Origin: Cichorium intybus
Taxonomy: Eukaryota; Streptophyta; Magnoliopsida; Asterales; Asteraceae
DNA length: 64,000 nt
Assembly (NCBI GenBank): GCA_023525715.1
Contig: CM042014.1
Span: 25,312,404 to 25,376,403, forward strand
Direction: 5' to 3'
Positions 10,729 through 23,468 of this stretch are shown one piece after another. Numbering within the stretch: position 1 is the stretch's first letter; each line of letters begins with the position of its first letter. Position numbers and translations under genes: made by a program. The notes under the pieces were generated by a model that was not told where the DNA came from, searched no databases, and was given only the letters and a program-made list of their open reading frames with translations.

Positions 10729-10931
10729 AAAGGAATGTGTCAGTCTCTAACTGTTTGATTTTATTATGTGTTTAAACTTAAACTACTTTTTAATATGTCT
10801 GGAATATTGCTTTTGATTGTTGGGCTTCGTTTGAATTTTTGGCTGTTTTATTTTTCTGGATGATAGGTACCACACCAGAAGCATGCAGGTGAATCCACAG
10901 TCCACGTGTCATGATGATGAATTGAGCAGAA
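10729..10931 (+). other. 3'-UTR and flank of the SF3B1 copy
   Basis: AT-rich sequence after the SF3B1 stop with no reading frame of note. It ends where similarity to the esterase gene's last exon starts (about 10932). Confidence 0.45.
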
Positions 10932-11138
10932 CATGATTGGATGAGGGATAGTGCAATTGCATGCTCACAGGAGCTTAAAAAGGTAAACATTGATGCACCA
11001 GTTCTTAAGGATTGTGTTCATGAATTTGCCACCCTTGATATGCTTCTTAGGACCCCTGAAGCACATGCCTGTGCTGATGACATTTCTATATGGGTTAAGA
11101 AATACATCTCAATTAGGGGTCATGAGTTCTCTTATTAG
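10932..11138 (+). pseudogene. Duplicated last-exon fragment of the carboxylesterase gene
   Basis: About 207 bp nearly identical to 31694-31906, the C-terminal 70 codons of the intact esterase, from DWMRD to the final GHEFSY and stop. Compared with the intact gene, six bases (the Asp-Tyr codons before KDCVHEF) are missing. It keeps the Asp and His parts of the catalytic triad but has no upstream exon, oxyanion HGGG or nucleophile Ser. The similarity continues into the 3' flank (11139-11221, about 12040-12350, 14882-15092), so this was a DNA duplication and not a retro-copy. Confidence 0.88.
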
Positions 11139-11294
11139 TAAATCTTTTACTTACTGCATGAAATAGTTAATTAATTAGAATATATTTAGAGGAGATTAGG
11201 ATTTAGGTGAGCTATTGTTTTGTACAACTACGTTCATTGAATTATTCTATTTTCAAATCGTGCCATCAAATCGATGTATGGGTGGTTTGTTTTA

Positions 11295-12053
11295 GGGTAA
11301 ATTGCATAAAAGTCACTAACTTTTCCAATTTTCTCGATTTTGACACTGTATTTTTAGTTTTTGCAATTAAGTCATTATGTTTTCAGAAAAATTGCAATTA
11401 AGTCGTTATGTTTTCAAAAAGTTGCGAAAATGACCATATGACAGGATGGCAACTGGTTACGTGTAATTTTTCAGAAAACCTAATGACTTCATAGCAAAAA
11501 TAAAAAAACATAGTGTCAAAATCTAGAAATTTGAAAAAGTTAGCGACTTTATGCAATTTACCTTATGCAATTTATACAACTTATCACTTTACATGCCTCA
11601 TACGTATCAAAAAAAGTAATTTTGTTGTTACCTTGGATAGTTTACCTTAACAGCCCCAAAAAACAACAAAAAAATATCAAATTTGTCACAAGTAGCATTA
11701 AACTTTGAAATTTTTTTCTCTGTTAGGGTAAACTATACAAGGTAACTAGAAATTTAATTTTTTGGACACGTATGAGGAATGTAAAGTGATAGTGTTGTAT
11801 AAATTACATAGGGTAAATTGCATAAAAGTCGCTAACTTTTTCAGATTTCTAGATTTTGACACTATGTTTTTATTTTTTATATTAAGTCATTAGGTTTTCT
11901 GAAAAATTGCAAATCTGACCATATGACTTGGTAACATGTTGCTATCCTTTCATATGGTCATTTTCACAACTTTTTGGAAAACATAATGACTTAATTGCAA
12001 TTTTTCTGAAAACATAATGACTTAATTGCAATTTTTCTGAAAACATAATGATT
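11295..12053. mobile_element. Nested foldback (inverted-repeat) element
   Basis: Starts GGGTAAATTGCATAAAAGTC; the reverse complement ends at 11562, making a 268-bp inverted-repeat unit. A second forward copy of the same end starts at about 11815. Further arms pair over longer range: 11569-11602 with 11767-11802, and 11366-11460 with about 11930-12020. The matching esterase flank (about 32010-32040) lacks this block, so it is an insertion. No coding capacity. Confidence 0.65.
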
Positions 12054-12378
12054 TAATTACATTTCATTCATGTAAGAAGTCGATGTTTGTACAATTAAAA
12101 GGACACCCGTTTTGGTGGTCTTCATGGGTTTTGTTCCATTTTTAGAAGTGTTTTGTCACTTCAAAAGACCAGAAAGGGAAAAAAAGCTATACCACCATGT
12201 GCGGTCCGTCAATATTATTTTACGGTATATTTCCCCTAAATTAGTTAATAATAAAAACACGCCACAAGTCGTAAACGATGGTCCATATTTTGATTCCATG
12301 ATCTGATAAGGACATTCATCCATCGTATTAATATAATGCTTACCTTAGATATTTCGAAACAATGCAAAACATTATATA

Positions 12379-14881
12379 TCCTAATAAATAAGTAACTCAA
12401 AGACACATGTCACCACTACATTCATATGACCACATGTCATTTTCTGGTAATTTTGAATTTCTTAAAAAAATTGTTTGAATTGAACGTATTTAATGTATTT
12501 AATTCCAATAATTCATAACTAAAGCAAGAAATTAGGAACCTATTTATATAATAATCTTTGATTCATTTCTGTCATTTAATACATTCTCAGCAGTTTCAAT
12601 TTGCATATCTCTTGACAACTTCTAGAACCCTAACCGTGTGTAGACCCAAATAACTCGAGCAGCACGTCCATATTTTGATGTATAACAACATATAAAAAAC
12701 AGATAATTTAGGTACATTAATATTCTATTCACAATCACTTAATTAGTTTTCTTTAGTGTGTGATCAGAACTAACAAATAGCGGTTATTTTTTTCAACAAA
12801 AAACAAACACAGTAACTTGCAAAATCAAATAAATTGAAATGACAGGAATTTTTTGACTTGCAAAAATTGTTTTCCATTTTGTTTTTTAACTTTTACAAAG
12901 ACTATGTGAATATAATTTTTAAGGCCACGTATATAGTTTGGTGATTTTAGGGATTCATTACTTTCAAGTTATAAATAGGTTGTAATTTGACATGTAACTT
13001 AGGAACATGCTAATTTATAAAAAATACGAGGGAAAAAATCTGTAATATAAAGATATTTTCAGTTCTTAATAATTATAAAAACTTATTATTTAAACATTGT
13101 TGTAACAAGAAATTTTTTAGTAGTATTTGAAAAATAAGTAACATAAATCAGATTAGAATTTTTAAAACTAAAAGTTCGAATAAATTGGTTACATCTAATT
13201 GTTAAGTATTGGGTTAATTATATTGAATATTAATAATCAAATTAGAAATTGTTACATATCTTCTAATAATGGTTGCTAATAAGCAACAAAGTTCTAAAAT
13301 ATAATTAACTTCTAATGACAATTAATTTTTTGTCAACGGCAAATATATCACACTCATACTCTTATAATGTATGTTAGTTGTACATTTTCTCGAACCGTTG
13401 TTACTGAATAGCAACAAACTTGTCATTATTCAAATTGCCGAAAATTATTACCATAAGCAACATATTGAAAAGCATTATGATTTTGGAAATGAGTATTTGG
13501 CCGAAATTTAACTATTTGCTAATACACTGTATGGTTTTGGAATATGATATGTTCTCGGAAATAGATAACTTATAAAAAAGAAACTATTTTTTGTCTGCTG
13601 TATTGCACGTGTACTATTTAAGGATACCACCAATTTCATCCCGTAAACCATAATCCTTAAACCCAAATCGTCAAAATGGAATTGTTCACTGAAAATTATT
13701 ATCATCCCCACATTCAATGACCGTTGTATGCGCAAATTTAAATCAGATTAATTGAAAATTATGTTAAATTTTTATTTGAAAAAAATAATATTCATTTATT
13801 AGTTTTTAGATTGATCCGGTTCTATATATAAATACACAAAGTTAAACAATTAAATAGGTACTTTATTTATATTAATCTAATGATTCAATCAAAGTAGAGA
13901 GCTTATTCGGCTAACTACACATACATAAAAAGTATATATTGTTTTCCGTAAAATTTTAAATGTAGATATTTCTTAAAATAATTAACAAGTCTCCTAATAA
14001 ATAATAAGACATTCATGATTTGGAATAACAATATCCACCCAAACCTTTAAACCGTAAACATTACACAAACACTACAAATACTAACAAACTTTTACTATTT
14101 TTACCAAAATAAGTCAAATTAAAGTTAACCATATCAAATTAAAGTTAACCATTTTTTTAAATTTACTTTGCCATCATTGTTTTACATTTAATAAGAAGCA
14201 ACTATATATTTTTATATATAACACAAAATAATACCATGTTTTTATTTTTAACATAAAACTACATACTTTAATTTTTAATTGAAAACATCAACGTATTAAT
14301 GTCATCGTCGCATTGTGCGGGTACACACCTAGCAATGAAGTAATATCATTGGGTAATCGTGTTATAGAAATAGAGATTATATCTGGAAATAATATTGGAA
14401 ATCGTACGTTTATTCCAAAAATTTGACGCCTTCAGATAGAAGAATATCTTTCAAATTTCAAAGAAAACAATTTCAATTGACTGTATGTTTTGCAATGACA
14501 ATAAATAAGAGTTAACGACAGTCGCTGTCAAAGGTGGGTTTGTTTCTGAGACAACTAGTCTTCACACACGACCAGTTGTACGTTATATTGTCGAGAGTTA
14601 AAAGTAAAGATAGATTAAAAATGTTAATTTTAGATGACATTAAGCTTAACAATAAAACAACAAATGTTGTATTCAAATAAGTCTTTCAAAATTTGTAATT
14701 TGTTATAATTGTTCAAAGTTTATCAACAATTATGTTGTAGTGTTTAATTTAACAATGTATATATCCAAAAATTTCATCATATATTGTCGAGAATTAGTTA
14801 TGCATAATTATTAGTGTTTATGTTTTTTTATTTAACAATTATTTTGTATCATCCCGTGTAATACACGGGTCTCACAACTAG
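12379..14881 (+). mobile_element. Non-autonomous Helitron
   Basis: Starts TCCTAATAAATAAG and ends in CTAG, with A before (12378) and T after (14882), the Helitron A/T insertion rule. A 7-bp hairpin CCCGTGT-AAT-ACACGGG (14853-14869) lies 8 bp before the terminal CTAG, as Helitrons require. There is no target duplication. The esterase-flank homology stops at about 12350 and resumes at about 14882, so the 2.5 kb is an insertion. It is AT-rich and has no helicase gene, so it would depend on another Helitron. The 3' end is firm; the 5' end is the best fit. Confidence 0.8.
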
Positions 14882-15319
14882 TACAAAATAAAACGTTTTC
14901 TGTATTTTTAACATTTTAAATTATATACTTTTGATATAGAGATTTATTAACTATGTGTTTTTATTTTTACGATTATGTACACGATTTTATTGGGTCCCAA
15001 TAAATGTCATTCATTAAGATACGATGCATGGTTGATTTAAAACAAAATAATTTGGGAAATGACATGTTTATTAATTATGATAAGTGATTTATAGCATCAT
15101 TTACTAAACCAGTGATCTCATTATTGTCTATTCTAACAAAACCATCCAGAGCCATTTGTTTGAACATTTAAAACCGCCCAAAACCGTCCAGAGCCATTGA
15201 GAGCCATTGATCGATTTTATTAGATCCTAATAAATGACATTTAAGATAAGATGCATGGTTGATTTAAAACAAAATAATTTGGGAAATGAGATGTTTATTA
15301 ATTATGATAAGTGATTTAT
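14882..15319 (+). repeat. Continuation of the esterase 3'-flank duplication, with an internal ~107-bp repeat
   Basis: 14886-15092 matches 32373-32582 downstream of the intact esterase ('aaacgttttctgtattttta', 'gattttattgggtccc', 'aagatgcatggttgat'). 15212-15319 repeats the last part (14982-15092), separated by about 120 bp that holds 'ccagagccatt' repeats. Confidence 0.75.
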
Positions 15320-15412
15320 CTTCGAACATATGTTTGAACATATATATGTTCATTTATAAACATATATGTTCATGTTTGAACATATATATGTTAATTTATG
15401 AACATATCTATT
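15320..15412. repeat. Cluster of GAACATATATATGTTC-like palindromes
   Basis: Four to five overlapping copies of 'gaacatatatatgttc' and near variants in under 100 bp. They form alternating self-complementary units; no gene is nearby. Confidence 0.7.
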
Positions 15413-16150
15413 TTTGGAGATGAACATTGATTATTTTCATGTGGTTACATAGTCAGGTTGTATATATTGATTCTATGTTATCGAAGTTTTAGTGTGTACG
15501 AGATCAATATGGCTTCTGAATCAAGAAAAGAATTTGGATTATAGGTAGGGTTATGCAAACACTTTCCGTTTTTGACATTTTGTCATTATGTCTAGGTGTC
15601 GCGAATTTAAATTGCGTGAATAATCCTACCAGGAACAATATCAAACTATGACACAAGAATCAAATCATGGTAATAAGAAGATTTTAGAGAATGTCAATTC
15701 TCAAAGTGAATCTACCAGTAGTTATCTTATCTGACTTTTAGTATAATTATCAAATCCATCTATGGGTAAGGTAGTTCTAGGAAGTTACAAGAACTTTTTG
15801 TATCATAAAACCAAACATATATGCATACAAAATATTAATAAAGTTTCAGAAAAAATATTTTCTATGACACTTCGTTATTGAGTGTATTTTTGCTCTTTGA
15901 CATAGTAAGACATCTCATTGGAGGTGGGTTTGAGCTAATTCTGGACTCACCATCATCACCACCTCTAATCCCATAGGCCTCATTCCTCACGATGTAACTA
16001 CCATCACTGCCCTTGGCTAAAAAAACCTTACTCAAAATCCTTTGTTTGGGTTATTCCTACTTGTTAGAGTTCAGATACACAATGATGGAAACAATAAAAT
16101 TGGCAATGACCGGTGATGGTGTTGGTATGATTTGAATGCCAATAATATGT
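15413..16150. other. Intergenic AT-rich stretch
   Basis: I see no gene, clear transposon terminus or long repeat here. Confidence 0.5.
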
Positions 16151-16156
16151 GTAAAT

Positions 16157-16177
16157 GTATGTATGTATGTGTGTGTG

Positions 16178-16266
<89 letters not shown>
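16157..16266. repeat. Compound microsatellite (GTAT)n(GT)n(TA)n
   Basis: 'gtat' units, then (GT)n to 16186, then an uninterrupted (TA)n from 16188 to 16266. Confidence 0.95.
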
Positions 16267-16270
<4 letters not shown>

Positions 16271-16666
16271 AAAATGAATATATATGACTATTAGGTAGCT
16301 AAGCTTACGTATATAACCTATTAAAATGATATACTTTTAAGCAAAAAAAAAAAAATCAATTTCGCATCAAATTGTGGAATGAAAAAAGATTAATTATATA
16401 ATTTTTTTATTGCAAAAATCCATAAAAAGTTCATGTGATAAGAAAAACAATATATTTTTAAAAATATAACTCAAAATGCTTAGTCATTCGATATAAAACT
16501 TCATACAAAGCATTTGTGAAAAACTTGATTAAACATTGATTGAATGATTTGTACGTGGGTATAAAACGAATAGTAATTGATAAATCATGATTAATTTGGA
16601 TATATACTAATTAAAACCATGTATTTTGGAGAATTCTACATATAAACTTAGGTATATGACAGCCAC

Positions 16667-16672
<6 letters not shown>

Positions 16673-16729
<57 letters not shown>
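16673..16729. repeat. (TA)n microsatellite
   Basis: Uninterrupted TA dinucleotides, about 28 units, next to a MITE-like block. Confidence 0.95.
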
Positions 16730-16731
<2 letters not shown>

Positions 16732-17441
16732 ATTAAATGTGAACTGTGATTATTGTGTGAATGTATGACCAAATGTAGAGCGCCTGATCGAAATGATCAA
16801 TGATTTTAAATTCAATGGACTAATTATAAATTAATGAGAATCAATTAATCAGATTTTACAATTAAACCCTCATAAAAAGTATTTTAGTCTATTAATCAAT
16901 ATTAAAAAAAAAGAAATACCCTATTTATCTTCTAATTTTGTGGGTTTTTTATTTAATATGTATTTATCTTATTATATAAAATTTAAAAATAAAGGTTCAT
17001 ACATATTAAATAAAAAACGCAGGTTCATACATATAATGATGATCAAATGTTGTCATTTCATTCTTAAAGAATACGACATTGTTAATTAGAGTTTTGAAAA
17101 TTAACATTCTTAAAGAACATGAGTGTTTTTATATTAAGTGTATAAAACATAATGACAACTACATTCTGAAAGAAAAAATTTATATTCTTAAAGTTATGCT
17201 TCATTATTCAAATAATACATACGTTCTTTAATAATACACAAAACTGTTGAAAAAAATACAATCCGTTATTGACATAATTCACTACCATTCTTAAAGAATA
17301 AATTGTTATTCTTAAAGAATTTTGTCAGTATTCACTTCAATTCGTTTAATCTAATCTGCCCTTCTTAAAGAATGTTGTCAGTATTGACTTTAATTCGGTC
17401 AATCATGTTGCTCATACCAAAATGTCACAATTCCTATCTGA
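16730..17441. repeat. Repeat block rich in ATTCTTAAAGAAT palindromes
   Basis: Follows the TA tract. At least six copies of 'cattcttaaagaat' or close variants lie between about 17060 and 17370. The same word family occurs in the MITE at 62299-62552, which suggests a decayed larger relative. Ends could not be fixed; the Gypsy insertion at 17447 abuts it. Confidence 0.45.
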
Positions 17442-18280
17442 CTCCATGTAACACCCGGCTTTTAAAACAAAACACCCCTGAAAAAATTTTCATTTAAAAC
17501 CAAGGTTTCAATACACAAAACCATAACAAAGGGGTATATTTTAATAAACACGGGTACAAGTGTATCAAGGAGAGTATAAAATACCATAGTCTCCTTTGAA
17601 GCCGGGCTGCTACATACAGCATCTACAAGTCCACTTCTTGAGTCACGGACTTTATCCTTACCCTTATTAGGGTTATGCTAACCTGCAGGGACATTAACAA
17701 ACGGTATGAGCTACAAAGCTCAGTGAGTAATCAAATCTGCAAATAACATGTATCAAAATACAATCATATAACTGTCTGGATATCGAATCCAGACTACTAG
17801 CCTTATTGGCTAACCGTGTGTATTTGAGGATATCGCATCCAAAGTACTAGCTTTACCGGCTAATCATATGTCATGTGATTATCAAATCACTTTATCATGA
17901 CTAATTAGTTATTTGCATACCGATCATATCAATTCTGTTTGCCGTCAAGGCCGTATGTATATAATAGAAAATAATATTCAAATTCTCAATTATCGTTTTT
18001 GTCCCCTGTTTCTTAGTCATATCTGACTGTATCATATATCATGACTATATAAGTCATGTCATTTGTCATGGCTATATAAGCCGCACCAAATCATTTCTAG
18101 CATGTGAATCATAGCCCGCAGGCCGCACCAGTTTGGGTTCAACGACCCGGTATCGTAGCCATCATGCTGCACCATTTCTGTATAATCATATCATAGCCTT
18201 ATAGGCCGCACCAGTTGAATATAGCATCCAATATCATAGCCACAAGAGGCCGCACCATCTGTTAACAGTTTCTTTCACGA

Positions 18281-18670
18281 TCAAATATGGCTCACGGGTT
18301 AGCCCGCTGTTGCCTTGGCTCACGGGTTAGCCCGCTGTTGCCTAGACTCACGGGTTAGCCCGCTGTTGTCTATATAAGTTTGGCTCATCAAAATAAACCA
18401 TGGCTCACGGGTTAGCCCGCTGTTGCCTAGACTCACGGGTTAGCCCGCTGTTGTCTATATATAGGTTCGACTCACAGTGCCGTTCTTTTCTATTAAAGAC
18501 TCACGGCTTATCTGGTCTTGTCGATATAAGTTCGACTCACAGTTCCGTTCTTGTCTATATTAGACTCACAGCTTATCTGGTCTTGTCGTACCATTAATAT
18601 TGACTGAGTCACAGCTCCGTTCTTGTCTATAATAGACTCACGGCTTATCTGGTATTGTCATGTCAATATA
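18281..18670. repeat. Minisatellite inside the family A LTR
   Basis: Units of about 26 bp, 'ctcacgggttagcccgctgttg', occur five times between 18292 and 18455. They grade into a related longer unit containing 'gactcacagttccgttcttg' and 'cggcttatctggtcttgtc' up to about 18660. A looser 'gccgcacca' repeat precedes it (about 18080-18260). Confidence 0.9.
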
Positions 18671-19141
18671 TCTTCAAACTTGTCATTTTCGTCCTTCGAA
18701 GCTGTTTCAACCTGTAACAGTCTAATCATCATATATCATATATGATATCAGTGAGATTACTCACCTGAAGGTGCTACAACTAGCGTTTGTTGTTCCTTGC
18801 CTTGAAATGAAATATGTAGGATTTTGTCCCGTACCTATAATTACATTTATTTCCAAAATGATTATAGGTTAATAACCATTCCAATTAACTCTAATACAAT
18901 AGAGTTCAATTTAATATCGTTATAAACAATGCCTAGTTAATAAACTTTCCGTTTACTAGCTTTTTATGAATTTTACTATTCACCGAGGCATTCGAATCGA
19001 TCTACAGTGCCCCCGAGGGGTCGAAAACTCAATATGAAAATTTTCCCAAACTTTTTAGACCATAACGAGCCTATGGTTCAAATTTGAGCTAAATCGGACA
19101 AGCCTAGCAAAAAGTCACACTTTTTAGCCCCTGCTTGATAA

Positions 19142-19255
19142 GCACGACCAGTGCGTTTTTGCCATTAAAAGAGCACGACCCGTGCAAACAAAAACATGAA
19201 GGATTTTCACACTACAGCATAAGCACGACCCGTGCATAATTAGCACGACCCGTGC
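19142..19255. repeat. Four odd palindromes GCACGACCCGTGC in the family A LTR
   Basis: Units at 19142-19154 (one mismatch, GCACGACCAGTGC), 19173-19185, 19223-19235 and 19243-19255. Each has 5-bp arms GCACG/CGTGC around a 3-nt centre; the last two are 7 nt apart. The element-sense flank upstream (plus 19270-19290) reads as GCAAAAATCGCGAAAATCTGG split over its two halves, and downstream (19058-19102) is a stretch shared with family B. Confidence 0.9.
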
Positions 19256-20130
19256 TAATCTGGGCAGATCCAGATTTTCGCGATTTTTGCACTGTAGCAC
19301 CCTGTTTTGGTCTATTAAGTACTTATTGTTGTTCTTAATCACTTGGGGTTCATTCCCAGGTCAAAACCCTCCATAAAAACAAGGTTTTTAACCATTGAAA
19401 CCAATTCAATCAATCAAAATGAAGAATTAGGGTTCTTAGTTCCAAAAACCCCAAAACTTCAACTTGATCAATTTCTATGGTTTCACTTGTTATATGCCTA
19501 TCTAATGATCATATTAGAACTCAGAATTCATGAATAAACATCATGAAATTCACTGAAATTTCGAATTTTAGTTTGGACCCAAAAACCCATCAAGAACAAA
19601 CTAGTCAAAAACTTGAATTACTAACCTTAATTAGCTTAGGAATCACCAATTCCAAGCCATGATTCCAATTCCATGCTTCAAGCCTTCAAGAACTCTTCCA
19701 ATTTCTGCAAAATCCAGCCACAAAACCTTCTCCCGTAAGTCTCCAAAATTCTGCACAAATGGGAGAGGTTTCAACATTTTATTTTCCAAAATTTTCAAAT
19801 TTGGTCCCTAAATTCATTTTCTTGAACTTTTGCCACAACTATCAAGTTTTATTACAATAAAACTTCTATTCTTTATACATTTGCCACAGCAACAAAATTT
19901 TACATATTTGGTCCTTCACATGGTCAAATGACCAAATTACCCTTTCGTGGTAAAATGACCAAAAATCAGTTTTTATAACATTTTAAGTCCAAAACTCAAA
20001 ATATTATTTCAAACTAAATACTTTTCTGTCCAAAAGACCAATTTACCCTTCCAAGGTAAAATGACCATTTTACCCAATTTTATTATATTACATAAAAAGA
20101 GTGTCTTGGCGTTACAAATTCTCCCCTCCT

Positions 20131-23100
20131 TCAAAAGATTTCGTCCCCGAAATCATACAAGGAGTTGAGGGTATGTCTCCCTCATTTAGCTTTCGGTCTT
20201 CCGCATCATCCCGAAATCTATATGGTATTGCCTAAGCACTTAACCATACTAGTCTTCTTATCTTGTGATTAAATCACAGTTGCATATCCTTCCTCCGGTT
20301 GTCCCGGTTACCTTATCTACTTTAATATCTTCATCTCATCATAAAGATTTTATTGGAAATTATTACTACATAATCCCTTTCTTGTCGTTCCAAACAAATT
20401 TTTAACCTTTCCAAAGGATTACTTTTCGTATTACCATATTCCTTTACTTGGAATTTTCAAGGTTTATATTCGGCAATTCACATACCGCTGCTACAAATTC
20501 TTGACCATTCTTCAATTTCGTTCATACTTATCAAGTCTTCTCTTCAGTTTGTGTAACAAACTAGGATCTAGCCAAAAGTTTTACCATATTTTCACTCCAA
20601 TAAATTGGAGGGTAACACGGTATTCCATACCATCCTTCATACGAGTCATCAAACTACAAGCGTGTACGCTGCTATTTCTTGCAAATTCTATCAGAGATAG
20701 AAATTTTTTTTTCTACTAAAATCTTCTGTGCAATTTCAAGCACATCTTCTCAAGTCTGCATCACTGAGTCGCTTTGTTCGTCAATATAAGGTACTTGCAG
20801 AGACTTTATTATAAAGTCTATGATAATATCGTCCTTTTTTCTTCTTTGGGACTAACAACGGCTACGTTTTTCCGTATGCTTCTAATGATTTGACTGTGGT
20901 TACACACAAGTCAAACACTTTTCACTTGTCTTTCAAAATCTTTCTTCTGTCCCGGCCACCAATGCATAGGTTTTATCGACCTATCCAGTCTGATATTGCT
21001 ACGGGTATATAGCATATCTAATACAAAATACATCTTTTCAAGATGATTTTCATGTTTCCCTTTGTTTTGGAATCCACATTCACAACCACCAAGGGTTTTA
21101 AATCACTGCGATATTCCAACTAACTTCTTCTAGTATCCAATTATTTTTTCATTTTTCACATTTTCAGACTTGCACACATCTTTCTGTGCTACCCGAATCA
21201 ACTCAGGAAATTAATTCGCCACATTCACGCATGTGGTTGTAACCTTCAAAGGTTACTCTTTACAATTCAAGGTATCTATAGCCACATCTGCAAATTTTAA
21301 GATAGTACAAGATTTCATACCCGAAATCTCTAGGTAACCCATCTATCTTTATATCTCATGTTTAGCTTCTTTTTGATCAATTAAGTGTTCCAAACTCTTA
21401 TGATCCATACAAACAGTAAGCTTTACACCATACAGATAGTGTTTCTAAAGCTTCATACTAAAATCATAGTTGCTACTGCAACATCATGCATCTACAGTCA
21501 AATCTGGATGCATTTCTATAATCCAATTTATCTCCTCTGCTTAGCATCAGTGCTAACATCAGAGTTTCACACAAGGTTTATTCCAAACCTTTACAAGATA
21601 CTTGTGGTCTTTCTACCACTCAGACTTTATACTTTTATTAGTCAACCTTAGTCAACTGAACAACTGTCAAGGAGCAGTTTTCTACAACTCTCCTAAATTA
21701 TCCTGCCAATCCAAGAAAATTACTAACTTCAGTCAAATTCCAAGGCGGTATCTGTTTTATCACATCAGTATTTCCACTGTATCAACTTTATCATCTCTGG
21801 CATTATTAACATGCCTAAAGAATATAAAACTTCTTTTAGCCAAATTTTCATACTTGGAGAATTTTACATATCACTTTAACTTAGTGAAGTAACTCCACTA
21901 TCTGGTACAAACGTACCTCATATTCGATCTGGTTTCAAGAATATCAGATTCTCAGTAGTCAATGCACATATGCATTAACTGGTCTTTCTTCTTTTCAAAT
22001 AAGGTAGGGCTCCATACGATGACACATACGGTCATAAGAGTCCCTAATACAAAAATTCTTCTAGTTGTTTTCCAACTCTGCCATTCTTACAGATGCAAAT
22101 CAGTTTAGAGCCTAAGTAGCAGGAACGGCTCTCAAATCAGCTTTATCATAGACTCTTCTCGCCAATCAGGCAGAAATCTTGGAAGTTCTTTTCAAAAGAA
22201 ACATCCGTGAATTTATCTAAAGCAGTACACTACTATCACTGCTTTATTTAACTTGGTCAATACCACGTATGCCAATTATAACATCATTCCTTTACTAACT
22301 CTTATCCGAGTTTAAGCAAAGAAAATAACCGGTATTCTCAACAACGGTCATTTACCATGGATTTCCATCCATTTCATTTCTGTTTTAAGAACCATACTGT
22401 TCTTATTTCTACAACTCATGTTAGCATAATTCATTGCTAACCAATTCATACGCACGATTGCTTCAAATTCACTGGTAGTCATCGGCTTTAGATTTATAAG
22501 GAGAATAGTCCCGTAAATCCTAGGCAAACTACCTTCCAGGTGTTCAATATCTAGAACATATTTGCTATCTGCTATAGCTTCTTTCAACTTTTCATCCATA
22601 ATCATTGATGAAATATTCCAACAAGACATCAAGTCATCGATCCCAAGCATAGCTTCATGGATCAAATATAACATACACGAGTTATATTCAGACTTATTAT
22701 ATCGGAGATCATATCAGTCTCCTCACGAGCTTCTTCCCCACTCTGCTGGAATGCTCAAGGTACCACTGGTCCTTTTTAACCATTCATTTCTTCTTTCTTT
22801 CCTGGGTTCATCACCCGTTACTCCACATCTAGCATGTGAGTATTTCATAAGGAAGTGATCTATAGTTCCACGCTGGAACCACTTCCGTCCCATCCAACAA
22901 ACTCGAGCAATATGCTCCCATTTTCTGCAATTTCAGCATGTCAACGGTAGAGTCTCAATTCTAAAATTGTTCTGAGTGCTTTTCCTGCACTTCTTACATC
23001 ATATCATCTTTTCATTCTGGTCTCTTTCCTTTTAAGGTTAGACCTAATTTGTGATAACTTCTTCTGAGAAGTCCACTAATATTTTCTGCTTTTCTTGTAG

Positions 23101-23452
23101 TCTCAACTACTGTTCTTTCACCTTGAATATCAACCAAGGTGAGCAACCGATTTCTTTATCTGACCACATCAGCTACTACTGCTTGTCATGTGGATTTTTC
23201 TGCTATTCGTCCCCTTTTTGCTCCTCATACAACAGAGTCTTGAGAAAGGGTTGATCCATTTCCTAGAGATTCGCGCCCTAAATGTCTCCCAAGGAGATTC
23301 ACAGTTCATACTTCTTATGCGTCAGAAGTTAGCAACAGTTAGGTTATATATGCATAATAACAACTATATACACCTAACTATGCATCATGTCTACTATCTC
23401 AGGGTTTAAGTCCAGGAATCTACTCTATAGACACCTAGTTCACTTAAACCAC
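20131..23452 (-). pseudogene. Decayed Gypsy gag-pol of family A
   Basis: No long frame survives, but on the minus strand pieces appear in proper order: a zinc-knuckle-like C-x2-C-x4-H-x4-C with a stop inside (about 22960-22890); a protease tail whose MNWLA matches GMDWLA (22348-22674); an RT piece like the WGAPVLFVKKKD block (about 22050-21950); an RNase H piece HYLYG...MDHKSL (about 21430-21360); an integrase zinc-finger piece HWWPGQKKD (about 20975-20930); and an integrase-core piece IIIDFI (about 20840). Stops and frameshifts are dense throughout. Confidence 0.75.
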
Positions 23453-23465
23453 GGCTCTGATACCA
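23453..23465 (-). other. Primer-binding site of Gypsy family A
   Basis: On the minus strand TGGTATCAGAGCC, three bases inside the right-hand (5') LTR; complementary to initiator Met tRNA. Confidence 0.9.
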
Positions 23466-23468
23466 ACT

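Larger units (their letters stand above)
17447..20116 (-). repeat. 3' LTR of Gypsy family A (full length)
   Basis: 2,670 bp. It contains, in plus coordinates, a minisatellite (18281-18670), a four-unit palindrome cluster (19142-19255) and a terminal part (19423-20116) shared with the right LTR. Confidence 0.92.

Noticed and set aside
18281..18670. CRISPR-like regular repeats
   Set aside because: A minisatellite in a plant retrotransposon LTR; no spacer structure and the wrong kind of organism.
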